DNA of 64,000 nucleotides from Abyssalbus ytuae (GTDB taxonomy: Bacteria; Bacteroidota; Bacteroidia; Flavobacteriales; Flavobacteriaceae): positions 3,286,001 to 3,350,000 of the forward strand of contig NZ_CP094358.1 of the NCBI RefSeq assembly GCF_022807975.1, read 5' to 3'. The notes under the pieces were generated by a model, which worked only from the letters and a program-made list of their open reading frames with translations, was not told the origin of the DNA and searched no databases. Shown piece after piece: positions 9,057 through 17,734 of the stretch; position 1 is the stretch's first letter; each line of letters opens with the position of its first letter. A program made the position numbers and the translations under genes.

Positions 9057-11012
9057 ATGAAATCAATGAGTAAAACGGATCTAAATACTATAAAAAAAAT
9101 GCCCCGGCTTATAGAACATAAGCCGGTTGGTAAATTTGAAAATACCAAGTTTGAAAAAATTCATAATGAAGTTTTTTCCAATTCTGAAACGGCCTCAAAA
9201 CTCGTTGCCGAAGAAATAGCTTCATTAATTAAACAAAAACAGGAAAAAAGCGAAACGTGTGTGCTGGGGCTGGCCACCGGTTCTTCACCCATAAAAGTGT
9301 ATGAAGAACTCGTAAACATGCACCGCAAAGGAGAATTAAGTTTTCGTAACGTAATCACCTTTAACCTGGATGAGTATTTACCGATGGAGCCCGAACAGCA
9401 ACAAAGCTATCATTATTTTATGAACCAGCATTTGTTTGATCATGTAGACATCAATCCGGAAAATATTCATATACCTGACGGAACAATTCCGGTGGAAGAT
9501 ATAGATCAGTATTGTATTGATTATGAAATTAAAATAAAAGAAGCAGGCGGATTGGATTTTCAGTTGCTGGGCATAGGCAGAACAGGCCATATTGGTTTTA
9601 ATGAACCCGGATCTCATCCTAATTCCGGTACCCGTATGATTAATTTAAACCATGTTACCCGGGTGGATGCTGCATCCGACTTTAACGGGCTTGAAAACGT
9701 GCCTAAAAAAGCCGTAACTATGGGTATAAGTACTATCATGAAAGCAAAAAGAGTGATATTACTGGCCTGGGGGCATAAAAAGGCATCAGTGGTAAAAAAT
9801 ACTATTGAAGGTAGTATAACTTCCAATATTCCCGCATCTTTTTTGCAAAATCACAGCAATGCAACAATAATTCTTGACAGCGAAGCAGCTTCGGAACTTA
9901 CAAGAATTAAAACACCATGGCTGGTAGACCAATGTATCTGGACTGAACATTTAAAATTAAGGGCCGCAACCTGGTTAAGTTTAAAAGTCAATAAACCTGT
10001 GTTAAAATTAACCGATACCGATTATAACGACCATGGAATGTCTGCCTTACTCGCATTAGAAGGTTCTTCATATGACCTGAACATTAAAATGTTTAATAAA
10101 CTCCAGCATACCATAACAGGCTGGCCGGGAGGAAAACCCAATGCCGATGATTCCAATCGTCCTGAAAGAGCATTGCCAGCCAAAAAAAGAGTCCTTATTT
10201 TTAGTCCGCACCCCGATGACGACGTTATTTCTATGGGAGGCACTTTTCTCAGGCTTATAGACCAGGGACATGAAGTGTATGTTGCATATCAAACTTCAGG
10301 AAATATTGCAGTTACCGATGATGAAGCACTCAAATTTGCCGAAGTGGCCAATAACTTTACAGCAGAAAAAAATGCAGAATTTGAAAAGGTCATCAAATTT
10401 TTAAGAGCAAAAAGAAAAGGTGACATTGATATTCCCGAGGTTAGAAAAATTAAAGGCTTAATACGCAGGATGGAATCCTTGGGAGCTACCGAATATTTTG
10501 GTTTGTCATCAGAAAATGTATTCTTTTTGAATCTTCCGTTTTACGAAACAGGAAAAATAAAAAAGAACCCCCTGGGGAAAAAAGATATCCGGATAACAGA
10601 AGATTTAATCAGAAAAATTCAACCTCACCAAATATATGCGGCTGGCGACCTGGCCGATCCTCATGGAACACATAAGGTTTGCCTGGATGCAGTATTCGGA
10701 GCCGTGCAAAACCTTAAAAATGAACCCTTTATGGAAGATTGTTGGCTGTGGCTTTACAGGGGAGCGTGGCAGGAATGGGACATTTCCGAAATTGAAATGG
10801 CAGTTCCGTTAAGCCCCCACGAAGTAACCAAAAAAACAAATGCCATTCTTTATCATCAATCCCAAAAAGACCGTGTAATGTTTCAGGGGGAAGATTCAAG
10901 GGAATTTTGGCTCAGGGCGCGTGAGAGAAACAGAAATACAGCAGGATTATACGATAACCTGGGCCTGGCCGATTATGAAGCCATAGAAGGGTTTAAAAGA
11001 TATCATTTTTAA
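9057..11012 (+). CDS. nagB: Glucosamine-6-phosphate deaminase fused to a PIG-L/LmbE domain
   Basis: Two-domain cytoplasmic enzyme of 651 residues. Residues 30-310 are a NagB deaminase, which turns glucosamine-6-P into fructose-6-P and ammonia: GLATGSSP phosphate loop, FNLDEY (D105, E106) and GIGRTGHIGFNEPGS with the active-site His (H178). Residues 375-640 are a PIG-L/LmbE zinc deacetylase domain with SPHPDDD (H385, D387, D388) and a later DPHGTHK metal ligand. NagB alone is about 260-270 residues; this fused form of about 650 is common in Bacteroidota. The second domain could deacetylate GlcNAc-6-P and so supply the first domain, since no separate nagA is seen here; that is inference. It follows susD by 28 bases and is followed by a strong terminator. 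Confidence 0.93.
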   Translation: MKSMSKTDLNTIKKMPRLIEHKPVGKFENTKFEKIHNEVFSNSETASKLVAEEIASLIKQKQEKSETCVLGLATGSSPIKVYEELVNMHRKGELSFRNVITFNLDEYLPMEPEQQQSYHYFMNQHLFDHVDINPENIHIPDGTIPVEDIDQYCIDYEIKIKEAGGLDFQLLGIGRTGHIGFNEPGSHPNSGTRMINLNHVTRVDAASDFNGLENVPKKAVTMGISTIMKAKRVILLAWGHKKASVVKNTIEGSITSNIPASFLQNHSNATIILDSEAASELTRIKTPWLVDQCIWTEHLKLRAATWLSLKVNKPVLKLTDTDYNDHGMSALLALEGSSYDLNIKMFNKLQHTITGWPGGKPNADDSNRPERALPAKKRVLIFSPHPDDDVISMGGTFLRLIDQGHEVYVAYQTSGNIAVTDDEALKFAEVANNFTAEKNAEFEKVIKFLRAKRKGDIDIPEVRKIKGLIRRMESLGATEYFGLSSENVFFLNLPFYETGKIKKNPLGKKDIRITEDLIRKIQPHQIYAAGDLADPHGTHKVCLDAVFGAVQNLKNEPFMEDCWLWLYRGAWQEWDISEIEMAVPLSPHEVTKKTNAILYHQSQKDRVMFQGEDSREFWLRARERNRNTAGLYDNLGLADYEAIEGFKRYHF

Positions 11013-11030
11013 TTTATTGGTTTGTTTAGC

Positions 11031-11071
11031 CTCAACACAGTTCTGATTTAAAGAATTGTGTTGAGTTTTTT
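11031..11071 (+). terminator. Intrinsic terminator after nagB
   Basis: CTCAACACA and TGTGTTGAG form a 9-bp stem, extendable by GTTCT/AGAAT pairs, followed by TTTTTT. It sits 18 bases after the nagB stop on the + strand. It may be leaky, because the kinase and hexosaminidase genes continue in the same direction. Confidence 0.8.
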
Positions 11072-11129
11072 GAAGAATATCCATCCCCCTGTCAGGCATT
11101 CTTCCTTACCCCTAAAATATAATTGTTTT

Positions 11130-11996
11130 ATGATTTTAATTGCAGACAGCGGTTCAACCAAATGCGATTGGGTTCTTGTAGAAAATGACGGTACCCAAAT
11201 ATGCGAGGCACAATCTACAGGCCTTAACCCGCTTATACTAAATGAAAATGAGCTAGAAGAGACCATTTTAAAGATTGATTTACTCATTGAAAAAAAGACT
11301 TTAGTAGACAAAATATACTTTTACGGCGCCGGTTGTGGAGAAATAGAAGCCAAAAACCGTATCCGTAAGGTTTTAACCAACATATTTAAATATGCCGGTG
11401 TAACTGTTGAAGAAGATACATTTGCAGCAGTCAGGGCCTGTACCAATCAACCGGCTGTGGTATGTATTCTTGGTACAGGATCTAATTGTTCTTTTTTTAA
11501 CGGAACAGGAATAATACAAAAAATACCGGCCTTAGGATACCTTTTAGCTGATGAAGGCAGCGGTAACTATTTTGGAAAAAGACTTCTTAAAGATTTCTAC
11601 GAAAAAACAATGCCGGAAAATTTAACGAGAAAGTTTAAAAAAGAATACCCGCAAAATCTAAATACGGTTTTAGAAGAATTGTATGGCAACAAATATCCCA
11701 ATAAATATTTAGCCGATTATGCCCTTTTTTTATTTAAGAACAGGGGAGATGATTACGTAGAAAACCTGTTACATGAAGGAATTGAAAAATATGTTTTTAC
11801 CTTTTTGCATAAATACCATGAAGAAGCCTCCATATACCCCATACACTTTGTAGGGTCGGTAGCATACCATGCGCAGGATATAATTATAAAAATTGTGAGA
11901 GAGCTGGGATACGAAATAAGAAGTTTTGTAAAAAAACCAATAAATGGTATGGTTGTAAATATAGTTAATGAAAAAAGGGAACAAGTAAATCAATAA
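11130..11996 (+). CDS. BadF/BadG-type ATPase, probable N-acetylglucosamine kinase
   Basis: Actin-fold sugar kinase candidate of 288 residues. The frame is open from a GTG at 11058, but the fold starts at the ATG at 11130: MILIADSGSTKCDWVLVE contains the phosphate-1 loop, and the upstream stretch overlaps the nagB terminator. Later motifs are VVCILGTGSNCSFF (phosphate 2) and LGYLLADEGSGNYFGKRLL. Bacteroidota proteins of this size in the BadF/BadG/BcrA/BcrD family are commonly annotated as GlcNAc kinases. In this locus it would phosphorylate imported GlcNAc before the NagB fusion protein acts. It ends 4 bases before the GH20 gene. Substrate is inferred from context. Confidence 0.8.
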   Translation: MILIADSGSTKCDWVLVENDGTQICEAQSTGLNPLILNENELEETILKIDLLIEKKTLVDKIYFYGAGCGEIEAKNRIRKVLTNIFKYAGVTVEEDTFAAVRACTNQPAVVCILGTGSNCSFFNGTGIIQKIPALGYLLADEGSGNYFGKRLLKDFYEKTMPENLTRKFKKEYPQNLNTVLEELYGNKYPNKYLADYALFLFKNRGDDYVENLLHEGIEKYVFTFLHKYHEEASIYPIHFVGSVAYHAQDIIIKIVRELGYEIRSFVKKPINGMVVNIVNEKREQVNQ

Positions 11997-12000
11997 TTAA

Positions 12001-14313
12001 ATGAAGTTAAAAATAGTACTCATAATATTCATTCTTATGTCATGTAAAAAACATGATACTTCTTCAACAAAACCGGAAATTTCACAAATCAATGTACTTC
12101 CAAAACCACAAAACATTGAAATAGGAGAAGGGTATTTCTATTTTAACAACCAAACCTCATTTGTTGTAAAAGATGAATCAGCACAAAAGATCCTTGATTT
12201 TTTTAGCGAAAAAATAAAAATCACTTCCGGTTATACTTTAAAACCTGCTACCACAAACAATCACGACAACATAATAGAATTAATAACAGATAATAATTTA
12301 TCATTCGGGGAAGAAGAATATAACCTCTCAGTAACATCTCATAAAATAACTATAAAAGCAAAAACCGGTCAGGGGCTTTTTTACGGAATGCAAACCCTCT
12401 TTCAGGTCATTCCCCTATATTCTTCAGCCTTTACAAAAGATAACACCTATAAAATTCCGGCAGTAACAATTCAGGATGCCCCCCAATTAAAATGGAGAGG
12501 ATTTCATCTCGACGTATCACGGCACTTTTTTTCAACCGGTTTTATAAAAAAGCAACTGGATATTCTATCAATCTTCAAAATAAATAAATTTCACTGGCAT
12601 CTTACAGACGACCAGGGATGGAGAATAGAAATAAAAAAATACCCGGAACTAGTTTCCACAGGCTCAGTCCGAAAAGAAAATGACGGCTCCCTCTACAAAG
12701 GGCATTACACACAAGAGGAAATAAAAGAAGTAGTAAACTATGCAAAAGAAAGATATATAGATGTTATACCCGAATTTGATGTGCCGGGCCATGTAATGGC
12801 AGTACTCGCAGCATATCCCGAACTTTCCTGCGAATCCCGAAAATACGAAGTAAGAAACCTGTGGGGGGTAGAATCCGCAATTCTATGCCCTGGAAAAGAA
12901 ACCACTTATGAATTTATTGATAATGTAGTAAAAGAACTTTCACAACTTTTTCCCTACCAATATTTTCATATGGGAGGAGATGAAGTGCCCAAAGTACAAT
13001 GGGAAAACTCGGCCCAATGCCAAAACCTGAAAAATAAAAAAGGATTAAAAAACAATGAAGAGTTGCAAGGCTATTTTATGAAAAGGGTTGAAAAAATACT
13101 CGCCAAATACAATAAAAAAATGATTGGCTGGGATGAGGTAATGGACGGAGGAGTAACCCGGGCAACCACCATTATGTCATGGCAGGGAGAAGAAGCAGGA
13201 ATTAAAGCAGCAAATAATGGACACGATGTAATAATGACCCCCTCAAAATACGTATACTTAAACTTTTACCAGGGCGATTACAAAGCAGAGCCTCTGGCAT
13301 TTGGAGGCTATATAACTCTTAAAGATGCTTACACATATAACCCGGTGCCTCACACTATTAAAGAAGAAAACAGAAAACATATTTTAGGCCTGCAGGGAAA
13401 TATGTGGAGTGAATATACTTATAAAGGAAAAACAATAGAATATTTATTATATCCGCGTATACTGGCACTTGCCGAAACAGGGTGGACTAAAACGCAAAAC
13501 AAAAACTTTAATGACTTTTTAAACAGGCTAACCCATATATATCCCATCCTCGATAAATACAATGTAAACTATCACATACCCTTACCCGAAGGTCCCACTG
13601 CCAACAGGATAGTATTTACCGATAGCGTAAAAGTTTCCTTTACCACCACCCGTCCCGTTAAAATGGTATACACTACAGATGGAACTACGCCGGCGGCTAC
13701 CGCCAAAGTTTACAAAGACACCTTAATATTTCACAAAGATACCAACCTGAAAATAGCTTCGGTTTTAGAAACCGGAAAAATGAGCAAAGTAAGAAACATA
13801 CAACTGGTTAAAGAAAGCTATTTAAATCCCGTAGAAACCCCGCAATTGCAAAACGGTTTAAAAATGAGGACCCTGAAAGGATATTATAAAAATATAGCCG
13901 ATGTAGATACTATCCGGTCCGTTAAAACATCTTACATAAAAAAAATAGAAGATGTCAATACCGCCTATCATTGGGGGCACGAAGTGAATACCGAAAACTT
14001 TAAAGCCGTTTTTTTAGACGGATATATAAAAATACCCCAGGACGGAATCTATTATTTTTCAAGTACCGTTGATAAATTATGGATAGGAAATAAACTTATA
14101 ATAAATTATAAAGACACTTTAAAAAAACACCCCAAGGAGAACTCGGTAGCATTAAAAAAAGGAATACACAAACTAAAAATTATTTACCTTAATAATTTAG
14201 GCAAAGGATGGGCTACCGACTGGAATCCGGTGGAAATAAAATACAGGAAATCCACAGAAAAAGAATATAAATTAGTAAATGAACATATGATTTTCATAAA
14301 CAAAGATCATTAA
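12001..14313 (+). CDS. GH20 beta-N-acetylhexosaminidase lipoprotein
   Basis: Exo-acting hexosaminidase of 770 residues that removes GlcNAc from chitooligosaccharide ends. A lipobox (FILMSC, Cys15) predicts a lipoprotein. Order of parts: GH20b N-terminal domain (about 30-155), GH20 TIM barrel (about 160-510) with KFHWHLTDDQGWR and the catalytic pair in HMGGDE (D327, E328), a chitobiase-type C-terminal domain (about 545-615), and a PA14-like beta domain (about 630-765; GYIKIPQDGIYYF, LWIGNKLII) that probably binds sugar. It begins 4 bases after the kinase gene. The mature reading frame ends just before the 21-bp minisatellite. Confidence 0.94.
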   Translation: MKLKIVLIIFILMSCKKHDTSSTKPEISQINVLPKPQNIEIGEGYFYFNNQTSFVVKDESAQKILDFFSEKIKITSGYTLKPATTNNHDNIIELITDNNLSFGEEEYNLSVTSHKITIKAKTGQGLFYGMQTLFQVIPLYSSAFTKDNTYKIPAVTIQDAPQLKWRGFHLDVSRHFFSTGFIKKQLDILSIFKINKFHWHLTDDQGWRIEIKKYPELVSTGSVRKENDGSLYKGHYTQEEIKEVVNYAKERYIDVIPEFDVPGHVMAVLAAYPELSCESRKYEVRNLWGVESAILCPGKETTYEFIDNVVKELSQLFPYQYFHMGGDEVPKVQWENSAQCQNLKNKKGLKNNEELQGYFMKRVEKILAKYNKKMIGWDEVMDGGVTRATTIMSWQGEEAGIKAANNGHDVIMTPSKYVYLNFYQGDYKAEPLAFGGYITLKDAYTYNPVPHTIKEENRKHILGLQGNMWSEYTYKGKTIEYLLYPRILALAETGWTKTQNKNFNDFLNRLTHIYPILDKYNVNYHIPLPEGPTANRIVFTDSVKVSFTTTRPVKMVYTTDGTTPAATAKVYKDTLIFHKDTNLKIASVLETGKMSKVRNIQLVKESYLNPVETPQLQNGLKMRTLKGYYKNIADVDTIRSVKTSYIKKIEDVNTAYHWGHEVNTENFKAVFLDGYIKIPQDGIYYFSSTVDKLWIGNKLIINYKDTLKKHPKENSVALKKGIHKLKIIYLNNLGKGWATDWNPVEIKYRKSTEKEYKLVNEHMIFINKDH

Positions 14314-14330
14314 AAACATAACCGGAACCC

Positions 14331-14519
14331 ATGGGGAACGGTAAAAAATGCATGGGAAGCCGTACAAAACGCACGAGGAGTTGTAAAAAACACATGAGGA
14401 GCTATAAAAAACGGACGAGGAACGGTAAAAAACCCATGAGGAACCGAAAAAAACCCATGAGGAATGGTAAAAAATGCACGAGGAGCCATAAAAAATCCGC
14501 AGGGAACCATAAACAAATA
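14331..14519. repeat. 21-bp degenerate minisatellite, nine copies
   Basis: Nine head-to-tail 21-base units begin at 14331, 14352, 14373, 14394, 14415, 14436, 14457, 14478 and 14499. Each has the form ATGaGGAacggtAAAAAAcnc with a fixed A-run and variable flanks. Because 21 is divisible by three, frames stay open on both strands (a basic heptad such as MRNGKKP on +, an aromatic one such as FFTVPHG on -). Neither has a convincing start or signal, so this is scored as a DNA repeat, not a gene. Confidence 0.85.
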
Positions 14520-14532
14520 CCAGCCCCATAAA

Positions 14533-14550
14533 CCCCGATGGATATCGGGG
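14533..14550. repeat. Short perfect hairpin CCCCGAT/ATCGGGG
   Basis: CCCCGAT, loop GGAT, ATCGGGG directly after the minisatellite. There is no T-tract on either side, so it looks like an interspersed palindrome and not a terminator. Confidence 0.5.
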
Positions 14551-14608
14551 CCTGCCTATGTACTTTCTGTCTCCTTGCCCCCGGACGGGTGGAGATGTTT
14601 TAAAGCAA

Positions 14609-14642
14609 TAAAAAAAGGCTGCCTGAAAAATCAGGACAGCCT
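14609..14642 (-). terminator. Intrinsic terminator for the leftward 14674-15271 genes
   Basis: Read on the minus strand: AGGCTG, bulged T, CCTGA, loop, TCAGG, CAGCCT, then TTTTTTT. It lies just downstream of the 105-residue leftward gene, marking the end of that short operon. Confidence 0.8.
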
Positions 14643-14673
14643 CCATTCAAAAGGGCTTGGGGATAAGTTTAAC

Positions 14674-14991
14674 TCACCTGTCATACTCACAAGGCATAAC
14701 ATTATTTTTAAACCCGGAAATATAATAATAGGTGAATTTTTCCAGAATTTCAACATCCGGATAATTTTTCAATTGCCTCAATAACCCCGTATCTTCAAGA
14801 AGCTTGTTTATAAGAAAGTCTTTAATATTCCCCGGCAATTCCCTGATAGGCTTTAATTTACCTTTTCGCAAAAAGAGAATATTTTCTCTTTCGGTATCCA
14901 GGCAAAATTTAACATTACTCCCATCCTGAAAAAACTTCAGGAAAACAAGAGGAGGACTCTGTAGTTTAGTAGTAGGAAAAGTTAAACCCAT
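14674..14991 (-). CDS. Hypothetical protein (105 aa)
   Basis: Not recognised. The predicted product is soluble, with no signal peptide or membrane segment; the N-half is hydrophobic/beta-like (PPLVFLKFFQDGSNVKFCLD) and the C-half is helical and charged (GNIKDFLINKLLEDTGLLRQL). It follows the 88-residue gene by 13 bases on the same strand and is closed by a good terminator, so the two form a small operon. Its position opposite a phage-type repressor suggests a remnant of a mobile element, but there is no integrase in view. Function unknown. Confidence 0.6.
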   Translation of the reverse strand: MGLTFPTTKLQSPPLVFLKFFQDGSNVKFCLDTERENILFLRKGKLKPIRELPGNIKDFLINKLLEDTGLLRQLKNYPDVEILEKFTYYYISGFKNNVMPCEYDR

Positions 14992-15004
14992 ACGATAACT
15001 TGTT

Positions 15005-15271
15005 CTATTTTATAGATTGTTGCATTAACTCTTTACGGTACTGGTTGGTACTCTGTTGCTTCTTGCTTTTACTGCGACACAATTCAATAATAGCATTCTC
15101 TATCTGCAAATTTTCCCTGGTTCCCTGGTATACAGCCTGAATCATCCTTCGGGAATAAGGCTTATTCTTTCCGGAAACGATTTTCTTTTTAATAAGAAAC
15201 TCATACACAGAAGTAGTATAATGCATTCCTAGCACCTTTTTAATTATTATACGTTCCTGGTCATTAATCAT
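15005..15271 (-). CDS. Small phage-type regulator candidate (88 aa)
   Basis: Small basic protein of 88 residues. The middle (KVLGMHYTTSVYEFLIKKKIVSGKNKPYSRRMIQAVYQGTRENL, described here by its ends K12 and L55) reads as a helix-turn-helix style fold similar in layout to small Cro-like regulators of Bacteroidota prophages: a helix, a turn, a helix with SRRMIQAVYQG, and then an acidic helix IENAIIELC. No database check was possible, so the family is a suggestion. It is divergent from the XRE-type gene at 15381 across a 109-base control region containing a dyad, the typical layout of a phage immunity switch. Confidence 0.55.
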   Translation of the reverse strand: MINDQERIIIKKVLGMHYTTSVYEFLIKKKIVSGKNKPYSRRMIQAVYQGTRENLQIENAIIELCRSKSKKQQSTNQYRKELMQQSIK

Positions 15272-15281
15272 AATTGCAAAA

Positions 15282-15312
15282 TTGTAGTTGTGTAACTATT
15301 GTGTTATATTTG
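15282..15312 (+). promoter_or_regulatory. Promoter with embedded operator dyad in the divergent regulator gap
   Basis: TTG at 15282-15284, 20-base spacer, TATATTTG at 15305-15312: a full Bacteroidota-type promoter pointing at the XRE gene (15381). Inside the spacer is the dyad TAGTT-GTGT-AACTA (15285-15298), which would put a bound regulator between the -33 and -7 boxes and next to the start of the leftward gene (15271). Autoregulation by one or both encoded regulators is inferred. Confidence 0.6.
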
Positions 15313-15380
15313 TATCTTTCAATATCCAAAACTACAGAGAATACTCTCATCAAACAAATTTTTCACAGAAAATATTCCTA

Positions 15381-15770
15381 ATGGAGGAAAAAATAATACA
15401 TCGCATAGACAAGATAAGAAAGCATTATAATATGAGTTACCATGCTTTTGATAACCTTTTTGGCTTCAGCAATGGCTATATAGGAGGCCAGATTAGAAAA
15501 GAAAGAAATGTAGGATCAGATGTAATAGAGAAAATATTTTCACATTTTACAGAAATAAATCCCCAATGGTTTTTAACAGGAAAAGGAGAAATGCTGTCTT
15601 CAGTTAGTGAACCCGCAGAAAAATATGATAACAATCAAAGTGTAGACCGGCTCATAGACCAGAAAATAGAAACCAAGCTTAAAACAATTTCAGACAATCA
15701 AAAGGAATTTATAGAATCAGTGAATATCAAGATCAATAATTTCATAAAAGGCCAAAAATCAGGTAAATAA
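15381..15770 (+). CDS. XRE-family / phage CI-like transcriptional regulator
   Basis: DNA-binding protein of 129 residues from the ATG at 15381; the frame extends upstream to 15288 but that part overlaps the promoter. Residues 5-65 form a lambda-repressor-like HTH: IDKIRKHYNMSYHAFDNLFGFSNGYIG with a recognition helix near SNGYIGGQI. The phrase INPQWFLTGKGEML that follows is a hallmark of Bacteroidota phage-type repressors. The remainder is a Gln/Lys-rich helix, probably a dimerisation coil; there is no LexA-type peptidase domain. It is divergent from the 88-residue regulator, with a shared operator dyad. Confidence 0.8.
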   Translation: MEEKIIHRIDKIRKHYNMSYHAFDNLFGFSNGYIGGQIRKERNVGSDVIEKIFSHFTEINPQWFLTGKGEMLSSVSEPAEKYDNNQSVDRLIDQKIETKLKTISDNQKEFIESVNIKINNFIKGQKSGK

Positions 15771-15847
15771 TATATTCCCGCTTACATTCAAAAACAAAAG
15801 AAAACCTAAAATAAATTCGCTCTGAAAAAGTTTTTTTATTTTAGGAA

Positions 15848-16654
15848 ATGATCTATCTGTATATATTAAAAGGGTTAATGTATATAAGCTTCAGTGCTTT
15901 TATAATTAAAGGGCTGGAAATTACCTATGTCTACTTTTTCAAAAAGCCCGTATACGTTCATTTCTATCCCTTTAAAAAAAAGCTCACCCATACCCAAATT
16001 AATATTCTTCAAAATAATATTGACTTTTACCGCAATCTGGATACCGTTAATAAAAACTTTTTTAACCACAGGGTAGCCGCCTTTATTAATACCTACCACT
16101 TTATAGGCCGGGAAGGCTTAACAGTAACCGAAGAGATGAAAATCATTCTGGCAGGCACCTATGTAATGATCACATTTGGAATTCGTAATTATTTAATTGA
16201 TACCCTGGACAAAATAATAATATACCCTAAAGAATATTATTCATTACTCAATAAAAATTACCATAAAGGAGAATATAATGTAGGCTTAAAAACCGTGGTT
16301 TTATCCTGGGAAGATGTAAAAAAAGGAATAGAAAAAAAAGAAGATAACTTAAACCTTGCTATTCATGAATTTACCCATGCACTCAATATTCATGGCCTAA
16401 AATCCAGAGACCACAGTGCTGTGATTTTTTATGATACTTACCTTGAAATTTTAAAATATATTGAAAAACCAGATATTGAAAATAAATTGAATGAATCTAA
16501 TTTTTTCAGGGAATATGCCAAAACAAACAGATTAGAGTTTTTTGCAGTTATACTGGAGCATTTTTTTGAATCACCCGAATCATTCCAAAAAGAATTCCCC
16601 CAATTATATAATTTAGTTAAAAAAATGCTGAACTTCAATTATATAGGCTATTGA
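15848..16654 (+). CDS. MtfA-like M90 zinc peptidase
   Basis: Zinc-dependent peptidase of 268 residues of the MtfA (Mlc titration factor, PF06167) family. A membrane segment lies at residues 5-25, a feature of the Bacteroidota members. The metal site is visible as HEFTHALN (HExxH, about residues 177-181), with a downstream helix RLEFFAVILEHFFE supplying the third ligand region. In E. coli MtfA binds the glucose repressor Mlc; no Mlc is seen here, so the substrate is unknown. A decayed second copy of the C-terminal 38 residues lies at 18048-18167. Confidence 0.85.
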   Translation: MIYLYILKGLMYISFSAFIIKGLEITYVYFFKKPVYVHFYPFKKKLTHTQINILQNNIDFYRNLDTVNKNFFNHRVAAFINTYHFIGREGLTVTEEMKIILAGTYVMITFGIRNYLIDTLDKIIIYPKEYYSLLNKNYHKGEYNVGLKTVVLSWEDVKKGIEKKEDNLNLAIHEFTHALNIHGLKSRDHSAVIFYDTYLEILKYIEKPDIENKLNESNFFREYAKTNRLEFFAVILEHFFESPESFQKEFPQLYNLVKKMLNFNYIGY

Positions 16655-17032
16655 ATATACCTAAAAAAACAGTTTTTTTGGATCTCCTTATAACAATCAG
16701 CCAGCCTGTAGCCTGAGAGGTATTTTCCCGGTTAAAAATTTTACAGAACTTTCTCGGCTTTTCTCGTAAACCTGCCAGGTTGGGTTTATAATTTAACCTC
16801 TCCTTTGTATTTTTTATTCTTCAGGTAATGAGCTTTACCCGATACATCAATGAAAAAGTTATCCCCGGTTTATTTTTTATAGACTAAAAAGATAGGGTAT
16901 TCCTCCATTAGAATTGTTTTTATAAAAAATTATACAACTGCTCAAGAAGCACCACAATTATACCTAATTGATAAGACAATAAGCAATTATCATACTTAAA
17001 GAGAAAATATCTTAAAACTTTAAACCATAAAG
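16655..17032. other. 378-base gap without a recognised gene
   Basis: AT-rich spacer between the MtfA-like gene and the GNAT gene. The only clear structure is the palindrome AACCTG-C-CAGGTT at 16769-16781, of the same type as the one inside trpF (51433-51447). No open frame with a credible start was found. Confidence 0.6.
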
Positions 17033-17734
17033 ATGAAGAACCGAAACATTCAAAATATAGAACTTAAATTTTTAGATATTGATGATTATCAAGAGCTTAA
17101 AGAAACTATGATTAAAGCATATCCGACCATGCCTGATACATATTGGAAAAAGCAGGAGATAAAATCTCTGGTAAATATATTTAAAGAAGGTCAGATAGTT
17201 ATTAAAGTAAACAATCAGATTGCAGGTTGTGCTTTGTCCCTTATAGTAGATTATAGCCAGTTTGATAATCATAACCATACCTATAGAGACATTACAGGAA
17301 ATTATACATTTAATACACATACCAATAATGGCGACGTACTTTATGGAATAGAAGTGTTTGTTAAACCTGGACTTAGGGGCTTAGGACTGGGGAGAAAATT
17401 GTATGATTATCGTAAAAACCTTTGTAAGAAGTTAAATTTAAGGAGTATTGCTTTTGGAGGAAGAATGCCGGGGTATTCTAAATATTCTAAAACATACACC
17501 CCTAATGAATATTTAGATAAAGTAAAACGAAATGAAATTAAAGATTTAGTATTAAGTTTTCAGATTTCTAATGATTTTCTACCGGTTAAAGTATTAAAAG
17601 GCTATTTGGAAGGTGATAAGGCATCTAATGAATATGCTGTATTAATGGAATGGGATAATCTCTATTATCAAAAAACTGCAAAAAAAGATAAATTCAGATA
17701 TAGGCAGGAGGATAATTTAATTAGTATTGTTTAA
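17033..17734 (+). CDS. GNAT acetyltransferase, lacking the usual C-terminal nitrilase domain
   Basis: GCN5-related N-acetyltransferase of 233 residues. The acetyl-CoA loop is in VFVKPGLRGLGLGRKLYDYR (R/Q-x-x-G-x-G/A type, about residues 112-130), followed by the characteristic IAFGGRMPGYSKYSKTYTPNEYLDKV segment (split here only for naming). This sequence matches the N-terminal half of the bifunctional GNAT/carbon-nitrogen hydrolase proteins of Flavobacteriia, normally about 500 residues. Here the frame stops 20 residues after the GNAT part (DNLISIV) and no nitrilase sequence follows in any frame to 18267. It may be a truncated remnant or a working single-domain form. It lies between an intact mtfA-like gene and a decayed mtfA fragment. 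Confidence 0.75.
   Translation: MKNRNIQNIELKFLDIDDYQELKETMIKAYPTMPDTYWKKQEIKSLVNIFKEGQIVIKVNNQIAGCALSLIVDYSQFDNHNHTYRDITGNYTFNTHTNNGDVLYGIEVFVKPGLRGLGLGRKLYDYRKNLCKKLNLRSIAFGGRMPGYSKYSKTYTPNEYLDKVKRNEIKDLVLSFQISNDFLPVKVLKGYLEGDKASNEYAVLMEWDNLYYQKTAKKDKFRYRQEDNLISIV

Noticed and set aside
7623-10292. Antisense frames of 65-136 residues opposite SusD and NagB
   Set aside because: They are shadows of strongly supported genes and lack own start signals or recognisable domains.
14272-14784. Several overlapping frames of 66-124 residues on both strands
   Set aside because: They are by-products of the 21-bp tandem array and the adjacent hairpins: repetitive, mutually overlapping, no credible start or signal.
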